Of a DNA stretch of 21,705 bases, positions 7,501 to 14,419 are shown in pieces. The number at the start of each line of letters is the position of its first letter. The first letter of the stretch is position 1. A program made the translations under genes and the position numbers. The DNA is taken from positions 1 through 21,705 of the IMG/VR virus record IMGVR_UViG_3300030328_000995; one strand, 5' to 3'. This DNA comes from a virus. The notes under the pieces are model-generated. The model did no database searches and was not told the origin of the DNA. It worked only from the letters and a program-made list of their open reading frames with translations.

Positions 7501-7924
7501 GAATCTCACCTTCGGCAATTGCATAAACCACATGAAGAAATTCATTATCATCTCCTGATACATGATAAAAAATTGGTGTGCCACCTACTCTTCTTTCTCC
7601 ATAAATTACAGGTAAAGGATTGGTAGAACCTTGTTGATTGGATAATGCTGATTGTGCCTGTGCTGACATATTATCAGGAAAGTCCATGTTCATAGCACCT
7701 AGCAATTGACTACCCACATAAGCACCAGCGACAACTGTTGCCACACCAATAGCGATTACTGTACCAGCAGCTAAAGGTATAAAAGTAATACCTGTAGCAG
7801 TTGCAAATGCAGCAACTACAGAAGTTCCAATACTAGCGAATACAGGTGCTAATGCTGGTAAAGCAAAAACACTACCTGTAAAAAATAAAGCTGATATAAA
7901 TAATATTATGTTTCTAATTTTCAT
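4583..7924 (-). CDS. J: Tail tip / host specificity protein, gpI C-terminus and gpJ-like, with FN3 domains
   Basis: I start this gene at the ATG at 7924 (1113 aa); an in-frame TTG at 7948 would add 8 residues but has no support. Residues 1-22 look like a signal peptide (KIRNIILFISALFFTGSVFA), followed by a Gly/Ala-rich hydrophobic segment to about 77. At 105-115 is PVIYGERRVGG, the motif that ends lambda gpI; residues about 190-430 are the gpJ/Phage-tail_3 hub (DCIEDYLTNTIYGRSIP, NKALDNIEKLLTSCRGSLIF). Residues about 545-850 hold roughly three fibronectin-type III domains (TPSEELITIPP onward, INWTQP, LNWTPSTDLDV). The remaining C-terminus is beta-rich and probably contacts the receptor. The protein closes the tail tube and triggers DNA release. 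It overlaps the NlpC/P60-like gene by 11 nt and its stop overlaps the fibre start. Confidence 0.88.
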   Translation of the reverse strand: MKIRNIILFISALFFTGSVFALPALAPVFASIGTSVVAAFATATGITFIPLAAGTVIAIGVATVVAGAYVGSQLLGAMNMDFPDNMSAQAQSALSNQQGSTNPLPVIYGERRVGGTPIFYHVSGDDNEFLHVVYAIAEGEIQGVSQIYLNNDKVNTTPDLYDTSLTDIIAINESEGGQITTLATENIHKPKYEGIVKYEIYNGTTTQTADQDLISETNGTWTASDRLQGVAYAYLRFKFEPEVFGNTGIPQVNFDVIGKKTRSTTSDGTTYKVFSDNPADCIEDYLTNTIYGRSIPTSQIDSTSFTTARNICDTEVTVGGKTQKKYTCNGILNTNNKALDNIEKLLTSCRGSLIFSGGKYKLLIDDTGTAVQSFDEDNIVGAFELALGGKEYKANKIRATFFNKERDMQGDFAIVESSTFKTEDNGLSLERAIELPFTDQMERSQMISTINMKQSRQSLVFKFTSTIEGLRAEIGDVVFISLESLGWNTLNSNQGKKFKIMKLAIKNNDEVDITAREYDDDVYDFGLIQAEDTSPNTNLPNFSSVDKPTISTPSEELITIPPTLFNRVTINWTQPKKSSVESYEIGINRLNSVRFENKASYDFEGRSVTESFTIDKLEAGQYFVAVRAKNRLGVYSDFATEIFEVENFGTLPDVNTPAINFVTEELFTTTQGSGVKAKAILTFGASTNSDWEDLGVTIDHYDVEFKKSTEASFQGAGTSQGTNFEFFDIEPALYEFRVRAVNTVGVASAFSSTTQRIYGLTAVPSDVSNFYLRADSNTATLNWTPSTDLDVKIGGSFEIRHSSLTSGAVWSQSTQVGEAVSGISNQAEVPLLVGTYLIKAVDSTGVKSTNATSVVNTVTPDLFQSTDFLTRTENPSFAGTKSNMVTVDNQLKLEADTLFDSLGLIDEVGLIDSAGGVDLSGSYEFANYIDTGISAQSYRLTSALAFTTNSTSDFFDTRSGNIDTWDSIDANTYDDVEVQLQIATTNDNPAGSPSWSDFQNFRIGNYYGRAFKFKLLVTSGDVTHQVYVTSLSATLEAFQKIDTNQLTSSTSSLGVTFGEGFLVTPKIAVTAQNMASGDFYEISSVSSTGFTITFKNSSGTIVARTFDYIARGF

Positions 7925-8330
7925 TGCTAAATCTATATGCAGAATCAAAATCGTTAAAATCAGATATTGGCAAAATTGCTGTACCTATTTCTTCATCTAC
8001 AGATGCCATTTTACTACCAATACAAATATGACATGAATCCCAATTTTCATTATGTTTAACTAAAATATCGCCAAATATTGCTTTAGTTGGATGATGTTCT
8101 GTCATACCTAATTCTAAACACCTACCTGATATTCTTTGAGCAAATTTTTTTTGAAATTCAATTGCACCTTCCTTAGTAGAATATTTTTGATAAATTATTT
8201 TTAACAAATCTGTACCTAATACCTTATCAAAGTATTCAACAATGAACGTATTACAATCATTAGTTCCCCATGCGAAAGGCTCTTTTAATTTAGCTTCTAT
8301 GTATTTATTTGCTTTTAATTTATCTATCAT
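7914..8330 (-). CDS. NlpC/P60-like tail tip peptidase (gpK-like)
   Basis: The 138-aa protein has the opening of the phage NlpC/P60-like family, F-A-W-G-T-N-D-C26 followed by TFIVEYFDKVLGTD, placing the catalytic cysteine at C26. Further on are GDILVKH (residues 87-93) and a strand with H101 (SCHICIG), the likely catalytic histidine. Family members cleave peptidoglycan peptides and are built into or act on the tail tip; lambda gpK is the positional counterpart. Its ATG overlaps the stop of the gene before it as ATGA, giving translational coupling. It lacks the JAB (Mov34) domain found in full-length lambda gpK, so it is the short, papain-like half only. Peptidase function is inferred from the Cys/His pair. 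Confidence 0.78.
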   Translation of the reverse strand: MIDKLKANKYIEAKLKEPFAWGTNDCNTFIVEYFDKVLGTDLLKIIYQKYSTKEGAIEFQKKFAQRISGRCLELGMTEHHPTKAIFGDILVKHNENWDSCHICIGSKMASVDEEIGTAILPISDFNDFDSAYRFSNEN

Positions 8331-10096
8331 CGTATTTCTGTTGGTAGATTTATTCTACTACCTGATGAACCATAATTAACTGCTGATGTTGCTTTTACAG
8401 GTCTTTCTAAAACACTATCACCACCACCGCCAAATTCTGTAGTTGTAGCACTTTCAGATAGAGTGATTGTAAAATAATCTGCATTAGAAGCATCAACTAC
8501 AGTATGTGATTTATTTAATAAACTACGATCTAAACCACCGACATCATCTAAACCTTCTAAAGTTATTGTGTCGCTGTTTGCTAAACCATGACTTCTATAA
8601 TGTACCTTTACAGTAGCAGAAGAAGCTGTGGTTTCTATTGGATTCGTTCTAATAATAAAACCATCTAAACGAACTGCATCACTACCACCTCTTGCGGTAC
8701 TTGTTGCTGTTGTCGAAACAACAACTGTAACTGTATTTTCTGTTATAGCTGTAACTGTGTGAGCTTTATTAATATCGGAAGTTGGTACACCGCCAACTGC
8801 TGTTGCACCCGAAATAGTAATTGAATCACTTACAGCAATATTATGTTCTGCAAAATCTATTACTAAAGATGTTGAACCTGATGTAGTTTTTAAAGGATTG
8901 GCTAGAACAATATTCTTTTGTGTTACTGCAACTGTAAGTGTATCTGTAGTTCTTGCTGTTATATTGTGGTCTAAAGAAAGAATCCTGCTTTCAATACCGC
9001 CAACAGATGTTGTTTCTAAATTAAAAGAAACTGCTTCTCCTACTTTGGCAAAGTTATCCGCATTGACTGTGATTAAATTAGAACCTGATGTGGTTTGTAT
9101 CAATACAGGTGCAACCAATTCATCATCAACTGTTATTTCACTACCACCAAACTTTCCTGATTTTACAGATGTTACTGTATTTGGAACTGCAATTGTAAAA
9201 CCAAAACCATCAGAATCTATTGAAGTTATTGCATGAGTTCCAGCACCCTCTGAATGATTGATTGCAGAACTTAAAATAAATTCGCCATCATCAAATGTTT
9301 TGGATTCAAAACCATTTATCTTTACTTGTTGTCCTACAGAAAAATTTGCTGTGCTTCTGTTTGCATAATTAATATGTATTCTTACTGAACCTGATTGCAA
9401 AGTGAGAGATGGATTCGTTGGTTTTATTTCTCTAAAAATACTTTTTTGCGCTGGTGAAGTATTATTGATTGGCGATGTTGTAGAACCTTGTGTTGATACA
9501 CTAGAACTGCCACCGCCTGATGCAGTAGCACCTGTAGTCATTCCCCAATTCAATTCTTTAACTACAACTGAACTGAATCTAAATCCTGTATCACCAGCAA
9601 AAAAACTTTGTTGAGATTCATTGTTTGTAAATCTTGTATTGATTCTATCAAAGTCCACAAATAATGAACTTGCTTGTACTGCTATTGTGCTTGTTCCAGC
9701 TTCAACATCTTCTTTGATTACAGGATTGTTTAACCTACCATCAAATATTAATAAAGGATCAGAAACTAAAGCATCGTTACTATCTAAAAATGCTTTATAA
9801 ATTTGTACTGTTCTGTCTAAATAACCGCCTGCTAAAAATAAATTGATATAAGTGGTATCAACTCCTGATAAGGCAATTGTGATGGTTTCTATATTAGCTT
9901 CATTCGTTTCAACAATATCAGAAAAACTTAAAAAACTTCCTGTTGGTGTATAAGTATCAGAATCATAGGTTACAGGAATATAAGCATCAGATAAAAAATA
10001 ACTGACATCATCAAAAGATAATTTAACTAAATGAAAAGGTTTGTTAGCAGATTTGACAATCTCTGTTTGAAATGCACCTGTGCTTCCTCTATCCAT
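8327..10096 (-). CDS. Minor tail / baseplate hub protein (gpL-like) with four tandem beta-sandwich repeats
   Basis: The 589-aa protein has an N-terminal hub domain at residues 10-185: HLVKLSFDDVSYFLSDAYIP, an ITIALSGVD strand, IYKAFLD, and ending RFTNNESQQSFF with GDTGFRF and LNWG, a pattern shared with phage tail proteins of the DUF2163 and gpL type. A Gly/Ser/Thr linker (186-215) leads to four repeats at about 224-328, 329-400, 401-476 and 485-562. Repeats 3 and 4 are clearest: T-T-S/A-S, then VHY or IDF, H-N/G-x-A-x-S-D-x-ITI-x-G, VGG, L/I-N-K-A/S-H-T-V, then a second strand and a GG-rich ending. Similar repeats decorate tail and capsid proteins in marine phages. Position between the M-like and K-like genes agrees with lambda L. 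No strong Shine-Dalgarno is seen at the ATG. Confidence 0.78.
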   Translation of the reverse strand: MDRGSTGAFQTEIVKSANKPFHLVKLSFDDVSYFLSDAYIPVTYDSDTYTPTGSFLSFSDIVETNEANIETITIALSGVDTTYINLFLAGGYLDRTVQIYKAFLDSNDALVSDPLLIFDGRLNNPVIKEDVEAGTSTIAVQASSLFVDFDRINTRFTNNESQQSFFAGDTGFRFSSVVVKELNWGMTTGATASGGGSSSVSTQGSTTSPINNTSPAQKSIFREIKPTNPSLTLQSGSVRIHINYANRSTANFSVGQQVKINGFESKTFDDGEFILSSAINHSEGAGTHAITSIDSDGFGFTIAVPNTVTSVKSGKFGGSEITVDDELVAPVLIQTTSGSNLITVNADNFAKVGEAVSFNLETTSVGGIESRILSLDHNITARTTDTLTVAVTQKNIVLANPLKTTSGSTSLVIDFAEHNIAVSDSITISGATAVGGVPTSDINKAHTVTAITENTVTVVVSTTATSTARGGSDAVRLDGFIIRTNPIETTASSATVKVHYRSHGLANSDTITLEGLDDVGGLDRSLLNKSHTVVDASNADYFTITLSESATTTEFGGGGDSVLERPVKATSAVNYGSSGSRINLPTEIR

Positions 10097-10100
10097 CTCA

Positions 10101-10703
10101 TTAAAATATTTCTACCAATGACATACTAAAACCATATAAAGCACTTGCATCAGTATTGAATTGAGTTATATCTTCTGTAAAAGAAACAGTAAAAGGTACT
10201 GCTGAAAAAGTTATGGTTTCATCATTAGCAACTGCATTCAAAAGATTAGGTGCAAAATTTAAGGTTGCATGACTTGTACCATCTGCATCCATGTCAGCAG
10301 TTGCCATATACACTTTTGAATGACCACTAAATTTAAAGAAATCACCTGCTTTAATAATGCCTGATTCTGAAGCTGTAAGACCATCTATGGTCGCTGAACT
10401 TGCACCAACTGACACCGCACCATCAACTACAGGATTTTCAGTTGTATCTCCTTGTGATGTGCTTATAACAGGTGGTATATAAGTGAAGGTTTCAAACTGA
10501 CCTTGTTGCTTCATAGCAAAAGCGTAGATAGGTGCAAACTCTGTCCTAGTCATTGGTGGAAATTGAACTTCTAACATCCATCTTTGACCGCCTCTCCTTC
10601 TAACCTGTCTTTTTAAATTTTGTGTGACAGATACTAAAGTAGGCTCAATAGATTTTATATTTACGCTACTTGCAGATGGTGATGTTGGAAAACTGCCACT
10701 CAT
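10101..10703 (-). CDS. Minor tail protein, gpM / distal tail-like
   Basis: The 200-aa protein opens with a Ser-rich leader and then QNLKRQVRRRGGQRWMLEVQFPPMTRTEF, a basic beta-hairpin region shared by tail-tip adaptor proteins whose mates attach the tape measure end to the tip. Residues about 85-165 form an inserted beta domain (VGASSATIDGL, GDFFKFSGHSKVY), which resembles the SGHxKVY-type inserts of phage tail proteins; the last 30 residues (FTVSFTEDITQFNTDASALYGFSMSLVEIF) return to the core fold. Its ATG overlaps the tape measure stop (ATGA). The order tape measure - M - L - K is that of lambda. The assignment rests mainly on position plus beta-rich composition. Confidence 0.7.
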   Translation of the reverse strand: MSGSFPTSPSASSVNIKSIEPTLVSVTQNLKRQVRRRGGQRWMLEVQFPPMTRTEFAPIYAFAMKQQGQFETFTYIPPVISTSQGDTTENPVVDGAVSVGASSATIDGLTASESGIIKAGDFFKFSGHSKVYMATADMDADGTSHATLNFAPNLLNAVANDETITFSAVPFTVSFTEDITQFNTDASALYGFSMSLVEIF

Positions 10704-12343
10704 GTTACAAAACCTCTTCTACCTCTCTTATTAAATTCGCTTTCTATTATGGCAGATATAGTAGGTGCATTTTCTGTAATTGCTTGTATCGTATCTCTTG
10801 AATCAAAAGATTGTATATTGTAAGTAATATTTATAGGCATACCGCCTGATCCCATGCCACCGCCTAATCTATTGTTTGGTACGATTGTTCCTGTTTTGTT
10901 TGGTACAAATAATTCTGCACCAGCTTCACCAACGATGTAAGGTTTGTTTGCGGTAACAGTACCACCTCTTTCCTTGCCTACAAGACCTGAAAATAAACTA
11001 CCAAAGCCACCTGTGATTTTATCTATGATAAATTTTCTAATTGCTATTCTTAATAATTCTTTGATAACAAAATCTGCAAAATCTTTGAAAGCAAATTTAC
11101 CTGACATCAAGCCATCAACCAAAGTATCTTCAAATTTTTTCATGCTTTTAACAATTGAGTTTTCAATAGCCTTGCCTGTATCTTCTAATTCTTGCTTAAA
11201 TTTACCTAATGGAGAAAGTAAATTTGTAAATGCTTGAGTACCTTTGTTTGCCGCTTGTTCTGTGCCATTTGTTAAAGTATTCATAGCTTCAACTGAAGTA
11301 CCAATCAAACCTTTGTATTCTCCTATTCTTCCTATTATTCCTGAAAAACCTTCTTTGGTTTTACTTTCAAATTCTAATTGTCTTTCTATTAAGGAACTGA
11401 TGGCATCTTCGTTCATGCCAAAAAAGTTAGTTGCTTCTAACAAACTTTGTTGCAAAGCAGTTACCATTTGACCGCCACCAATGACTAATTCTTGTATGGC
11501 TAATAAGGCTTTTTCTACACCATTGATAATATTTGTTGCCAATGCTTCGCTGAATTTAGCTATACCACCTTCGTTTTCAGCAAAGGTTTTAAACATTGTA
11601 GTGAATTGATTTACAAAAGTTTGTAAGATTGGTGTAAAAGCCGCAAAGACATTATCTTTGAGACTGTTTAATTGTCTGCTTAAAATATTAGAAGTATCGT
11701 TAAATCTTTCAACAGCATCTACAGCTTCACTTGATATACCAATACCAAGTTCGAGCATTTTATCTTTCAAACCAGCAACTGCATCTCCACCTTGATTCAG
11801 GATTGCAAATAATTGCTGTCCTGAACGACCAAATAAATTAGTAAGTGCAGAATTTTTTTCTGCGGAAGAACCTAAAGCCGCTATACCATCTGCTGTTTCA
11901 AGTAATAATTGTTCTGTACCTTTAAGGTTTCCTGAACTATCTCTTATTGAAACACCTAAATCTTTAAATAAATCTGCTTGTGTTTTGAGACCTCGACCAG
12001 CTTCACCAATATTTTTACTAAATTTAAGTAATGCTTTATTAGCACCTTCTGACGAACTTCCAGCTTCTTCTGCGGCAATTTGAAAGGCTTGTAAGAATTC
12101 TACAGATACGCCCAATTGATCTGACGTTTTTCCAAGCGTATCTATATAGGCAAATGATTGTTTTCCCAAAGCGGCTAATGCAAAGCCAACACCACCAATG
12201 GCGGCAGTTAAGCCACCAAAAACTTTTAGTGCTTTGCCAACACCGCTTTTTATTTTATTTAAACTTTGTGAAACCTGATTAAAAACAGCTTTGGTTTTAT
12301 TAACCGCAGAAATGACAATATTTAATTTACCTAAGTTACCCAT
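10700..12343 (-). CDS. Tape measure protein (gpH-like)
   Basis: The 547-aa protein sets tail length and is ejected with the DNA. It shows typical features: helical N-terminus (VNKTKAVFNQVSQSLNKIKS), a hydrophobic stretch at about 38-60 (KVFGGLTAAIGGVGFALAAL), the SDQLGVSVEFLQAFQIAAEE and NLFGRSGQQLF motifs common to tape measures, coiled helices in the middle, and a C-terminal region with RGGTVTANKPYIVGEAGAELFVPN, which is the conserved ending found before the processing or tip-binding site. At about 0.15 nm per residue it predicts a tail near 80 nm, short for a siphophage. The ATG at 12343 overlaps the stop of the frameshifted chaperone extension by 8 nt. Confidence 0.92.
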   Translation of the reverse strand: MGNLGKLNIVISAVNKTKAVFNQVSQSLNKIKSGVGKALKVFGGLTAAIGGVGFALAALGKQSFAYIDTLGKTSDQLGVSVEFLQAFQIAAEEAGSSSEGANKALLKFSKNIGEAGRGLKTQADLFKDLGVSIRDSSGNLKGTEQLLLETADGIAALGSSAEKNSALTNLFGRSGQQLFAILNQGGDAVAGLKDKMLELGIGISSEAVDAVERFNDTSNILSRQLNSLKDNVFAAFTPILQTFVNQFTTMFKTFAENEGGIAKFSEALATNIINGVEKALLAIQELVIGGGQMVTALQQSLLEATNFFGMNEDAISSLIERQLEFESKTKEGFSGIIGRIGEYKGLIGTSVEAMNTLTNGTEQAANKGTQAFTNLLSPLGKFKQELEDTGKAIENSIVKSMKKFEDTLVDGLMSGKFAFKDFADFVIKELLRIAIRKFIIDKITGGFGSLFSGLVGKERGGTVTANKPYIVGEAGAELFVPNKTGTIVPNNRLGGGMGSGGMPINITYNIQSFDSRDTIQAITENAPTISAIIESEFNKRGRRGFVT

Positions 12344-12491
12344 TGTTTTCCATTTTACTATTCATTTCTTCTAAATATGCCAACCAATAAATAAATTCAT
12401 TTACTGTCATGCTCTTTTGCAATTGTTCAACTGTCATGCCGAGCCTGTCCGCAAGAGCAAACATAGCAAATAAATCAGAATCGGCTTTTAC
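12336..12491 (-). CDS. Tail assembly chaperone T extension, made by -1 frameshift from the G-like gene
   Basis: The stretch between the G-like stop and the tape measure start is coding in the -1 frame. From 12491 the frame reads 51 codons, beginning V-K-A-D-S-D-L-F-A-M and containing LADRLGMTVEQL and VNEFIYWLAYLEE, and stops at 12338-12336, inside the tape measure start. The motif matches the short T domains of lambda-type GT chaperones (RLGxTVxELLxxM...E...WxAY). The -1 frame is open back to 12506, so it overlaps the G frame by about 19 nt, enough for slippage. Fused product: 112 + 51 = 163 aa. An independent start at the ATG at 12464 (41 aa) is the alternative, but it has no good Shine-Dalgarno. 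The T part recruits the tube protein to the tape measure. Confidence 0.75.
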   Translation of the reverse strand, partial: VKADSDLFAMFALADRLGMTVEQLQKSMTVNEFIYWLAYLEEMNSKMENNG

Positions 12492-12826
12492 TTTTCCTGT
12501 GCTTTTTCAGATGTAATACTACCTAAAATTTCAGATGCAACATTAGACAAAACTTCTACATCAGCTTTAGTCATAAGGCTATCCTTATCAGCTAATGTAA
12601 AAAGTTTGTTGCCATCTGCATCAAGACTTTTGGTAATGATTGCATAAACCATGACTTCTAAATCACCGCCATTTGCCATTTTGTAGAGTTTTTTAGACTC
12701 TTGCAATGTTAGCGGTTTTGTAAAAATTTCTAAAGGTTGATCCTCTGTTCCCCATTCTTTGACTTCAATTTTTTTTATTTCTTGTGAATCAAAGTGAGCA
12801 ACGACATTATCAATCGCTTTAGTCAT
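12488..12826 (-). CDS. Tail assembly chaperone G-like protein
   Basis: The 112-aa protein is a soluble helical chaperone that coats the tape measure during tail assembly and is absent from the virion. Features are TEDQPLEIFTKPLTLQESKKLYK at about 27-49 (a beta-to-helix opening typical of phage tail assembly chaperones), GGDLEVMVYAIITKSLDADGNKLF at 53-76, and a C-terminal helix (SNVASEILGSI). The gene sits exactly between the tube gene and the tape measure, and its last codons carry the slip site for the T extension. Its ATG overlaps the tube stop as TAATG. Confidence 0.85.
   Translation of the reverse strand: MTKAIDNVVAHFDSQEIKKIEVKEWGTEDQPLEIFTKPLTLQESKKLYKMANGGDLEVMVYAIITKSLDADGNKLFTLADKDSLMTKADVEVLSNVASEILGSITSEKAQEK
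12491..12497 (-). other. Candidate -1 ribosomal frameshift site (GGAAAAG)
   Basis: On the coding strand the last sense codons of the G-like gene are G GAA AAG followed at once by the stop TAA. The heptamer differs by one base from the lambda G-T slip site GGGAAAG. Slipping one base back moves the Lys tRNA from AAG to AAA (a cognate match), while the Glu tRNA moves from GAA to GGA with one mismatch. After slippage the ribosome enters the T frame at GTA. The stop codon directly after the site should lengthen the pause. The site is inferred from position and the overlapping open frames. Confidence 0.5.
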
Positions 12827-13218
12827 TATGAGTAAGTACCAATAGTCAATGCACCTGTTCCTTGAAATGCAATAGTCATTTCAACTAGTCCATCATGTGC
12901 AGCAGTTCTAGTGACATCAGTTACTATAGCTGTGCCTGACAATTTGTATGCACCACTTGCTGTTCCTTCAGGTGCTAAATTCATAGTGAATGAAGAGCCT
13001 ATAGTCAAAGAAACTTGTCCTGAAGTATCAGTATCATCAAAAAATACATCTACTGACCCTGAAAATTCAGTCAGAGTAGCTTCAAATGTTTTTGCTGAGT
13101 CACCCATTGAAGTAGATTCTGTAGTATCACCTGTTTGTGTGATACTGTAAGACCTAACTTCTGCTATAGCATTACTGCCTGTTTGAACTACACCAGCTTT
13201 ACCTGTTAATGTTGCCAT
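12826..13218 (-). CDS. Major tail tube protein (gpV-like)
   Basis: The 130-aa protein is nearly all beta strand with Thr/Ser/Gly-rich turns. Residues 17-50 (IAEVRSYSITQTGDTTESTSM) match the start of phage tube proteins, where a strand is followed by a long loop with D-T-T-E-S-T-S; further motifs are EFSGSVDVFFDDTD and VEMTIAFQGTGALT at the end. Hexamers stack into the tail tube. The short length (130 aa, lambda V has 246) shows that the C-terminal Ig-like decoration of lambda V is absent. A strong Shine-Dalgarno (AGAGGA, 6 nt upstream) fits its need for high expression. It follows the small ORF 13221-13358 by 2 nt. Confidence 0.88.
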   Translation of the reverse strand: MATLTGKAGVVQTGSNAIAEVRSYSITQTGDTTESTSMGDSAKTFEATLTEFSGSVDVFFDDTDTSGQVSLTIGSSFTMNLAPEGTASGAYKLSGTAIVTDVTRTAAHDGLVEMTIAFQGTGALTIGTYS

Positions 13219-13220
13219 TA

Positions 13221-13358
13221 TTAATCCTCTTTAGATTTTGTTTTAATTTTAGATTCTCCTTCAAGAATCCACCCATTTTGTTTTAGATTTTCTACTTCTG
13301 AATCAAAAACAGTAATTTTGCTTTTGCCATCAGGAGAAACCATTACATTTTTATCCAT
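13221..13358 (-). CDS. Small ORF between tail terminator and tail tube genes, unknown function
   Basis: This 45-aa ORF fills the 151-nt gap between the tail terminator and the tube gene. It begins M-D-K-N-V-M-V-S-P-D-G-K and contains a beta strand (KITVFDSEVEN), an N-G-W-I-L motif at about 28-32 and a Lys-rich tail. A good Shine-Dalgarno (AGAGG, 8 nt before the ATG) and the tight packing with both neighbours (11 nt upstream, 2 nt downstream) argue that it is translated. I do not recognise it; short proteins with a strand-helix-GW layout occur in this place in other siphophages. It could be a tail-tube accessory or a head-tail factor. Confidence 0.68.
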   Translation of the reverse strand: MDKNVMVSPDGKSKITVFDSEVENLKQNGWILEGESKIKTKSKED

Positions 13359-13369
13359 AATAAAAACCT

Positions 13370-13816
13370 CTATAAAGCGACATCTGCTGCCACTTCTGTA
13401 GTTTGATAACCTATATTATATACCATAGTCATAACAGCAATAGGTTGTTCGCCTTCGCCATTATAATTTATTTCTGTTGAGTCTAGGAAAGAATCTCTAG
13501 CCAAACTGTTATGAGTTACATCTGCACCCATAGCAGCTTCAACTTCTTTAGCGATAGTATCAATAGTATCATCATAATTGCTATTTGCTTTTACATACGC
13601 TTCAACCACTAGAGATAGATTCCTTTGTAGTGTTCTTGTTGAACCCATTTCTAGTAATTCTGAATCTTCAGATTTTGTATAAATAATTATTGCTGGTAGC
13701 TTAGAATCTTCTAAATTATAAACTCTGCTTTGATAAACATTTGATCCTGTAGTAGTTAAACCTGTTAAGGTTGTACCCACTCTTTCTCTTATTTGTTGTC
13801 TTATGTGATTAGCCAT
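13370..13816 (-). CDS. Tail terminator / tail completion protein (gpU- or gpZ-like)
   Basis: The 148-aa protein has the shape of the gpU/tail terminator family: an N-terminal helix (ANHIRQQIRERVGTTLTG), a strand-rich core with SRVYNLEDSKLPAIIIYTKSED, R-N-L-S-L-V-V-E-A-Y-V (family strand), a helix (YDDTIDTIAKEVEAAMG), and a final strand pair (PIAVMTMVYNIGYQT). Such proteins cap the tail tube and form the surface that joins the head. Its ATG overlaps the preceding stop as TAATG. The position just before the tube gene agrees with lambda U. It could instead be named a Z-like protein; only one protein of this type is present between FII and V. Confidence 0.8.
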   Translation of the reverse strand: MANHIRQQIRERVGTTLTGLTTTGSNVYQSRVYNLEDSKLPAIIIYTKSEDSELLEMGSTRTLQRNLSLVVEAYVKANSNYDDTIDTIAKEVEAAMGADVTHNSLARDSFLDSTEINYNGEGEQPIAVMTMVYNIGYQTTEVAADVAL

Positions 13817-14163
13817 TATTGTTCTTGTAATATTAAAGCTGTAATGCCTGTGTTGTCAGGTTGGACATTTACAACAGAATAAGTTTTTGCACCTTTTAGA
13901 GTATTACCATCTAAATCAGTTTGTGCTGAAAAAGCTAAAGTATCGCCATGACCTGCTGATGATACATCTTTGGTTTTGCAATATGCGACAGGTGTACTGC
14001 CCTCAACTCCTACAGTTAAACCATCAACTGACAAATATTCATCTTCAAGGATAACCTTGATAGTTGATGCAGAACCGCCTGATGGAGTATATGTAGCAGA
14101 TACACCATGTCCATAAGAATCATCAAAGTAGCCATCAAAATCAGCATCAAATTCTAAAGCCAT
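13816..14163 (-). CDS. Head-tail joining protein, gpFII-like
   Basis: The 115-aa protein is acidic at the N-terminus (ALEFDADFDGYFDDSYG) and beta-rich afterwards (ATYTPSGGSASTIKVILEDEYL, ending in TYSVVNVQPDNTGITALILQEQ). This matches the gpFII/head-closure type protein of lambda, which fixes the tail to the filled head. Its place after the capsid gene and before the tail terminator fits. The stop of the preceding 68-aa gene lies 3 nt before the ATG, with a purine-rich GGGAAAG ahead of the start. Sequence identity to lambda FII is not obvious by eye, so position carries weight. Confidence 0.72.
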   Translation of the reverse strand: MALEFDADFDGYFDDSYGHGVSATYTPSGGSASTIKVILEDEYLSVDGLTVGVEGSTPVAYCKTKDVSSAGHGDTLAFSAQTDLDGNTLKGAKTYSVVNVQPDNTGITALILQEQ

Positions 14164-14370
14164 TTACTTTCCCTTTCTCCTTTTGACTTTAATTTCTGAT
14201 TTTTCTAAGCCTACACTTCTATCTTTTTTTTCAGATACTTTGCCATCGGATGCTTCTGCCTTGCCATAACTTATTAAATTATTAGCAGTATCGTTATCTA
14301 ATTCGACAACATCACCAGCAGAAACTTTTTTACCATTAGCAACTGTATCTCTAAGAATTAAAACTTTCAT
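14164..14370 (-). CDS. Small basic-tailed head protein, FI-like position
   Basis: I prefer the ATG at 14370 (68 aa) over an in-frame start at 14439, because AAGGAAAG lies just upstream and the longer form would read through the hairpin at 14395-14419. The protein begins KVLILRDTVANGKKVSAGDVVELDND, a small SH3-like or beta-barrel pattern (G-x-K-V-x-A-G-D-V-V-E-L), then TANNLISYGKAE, and ends in a Lys/Arg-rich tail (EIKVKRRKGK). Small proteins of this design follow the capsid gene in many phages and in GTAs; lambda FI holds this place. A role in head stabilisation or DNA packaging is inference. Confidence 0.7.
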   Translation of the reverse strand: MKVLILRDTVANGKKVSAGDVVELDNDTANNLISYGKAEASDGKVSEKKDRSVGLEKSEIKVKRRKGK

Positions 14371-14394
14371 TTTACTTTCCTTGTTTTTTGAAAG

Positions 14395-14419
14395 GGCAGT
14401 AGAGAAAACCCCTACTGCC
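14395..14419 (-). terminator. Hairpin behind the capsid gene, possible attenuator or partial terminator
   Basis: An 8-bp perfect inverted repeat (GGCAGTAG / CTACTGCC) with a 9-base loop lies 24 nt beyond the capsid stop codon and about 25 nt before the next ATG. In the direction of the late transcript the stem is followed by CTTTC and then A residues, so the U tract is poor. It may be a partial terminator or a 3'-end stabiliser that lets capsid mRNA exceed the downstream genes. On the opposite strand it is followed by TTTT. Confidence 0.5.

Noticed and set aside
7925-7948. TTG start extending the tip protein by 8 residues
   Set aside because: It would overlap the K-like gene by 35 nt, has no Shine-Dalgarno, and the ATG at 7924 begins a clean signal-peptide-like sequence.
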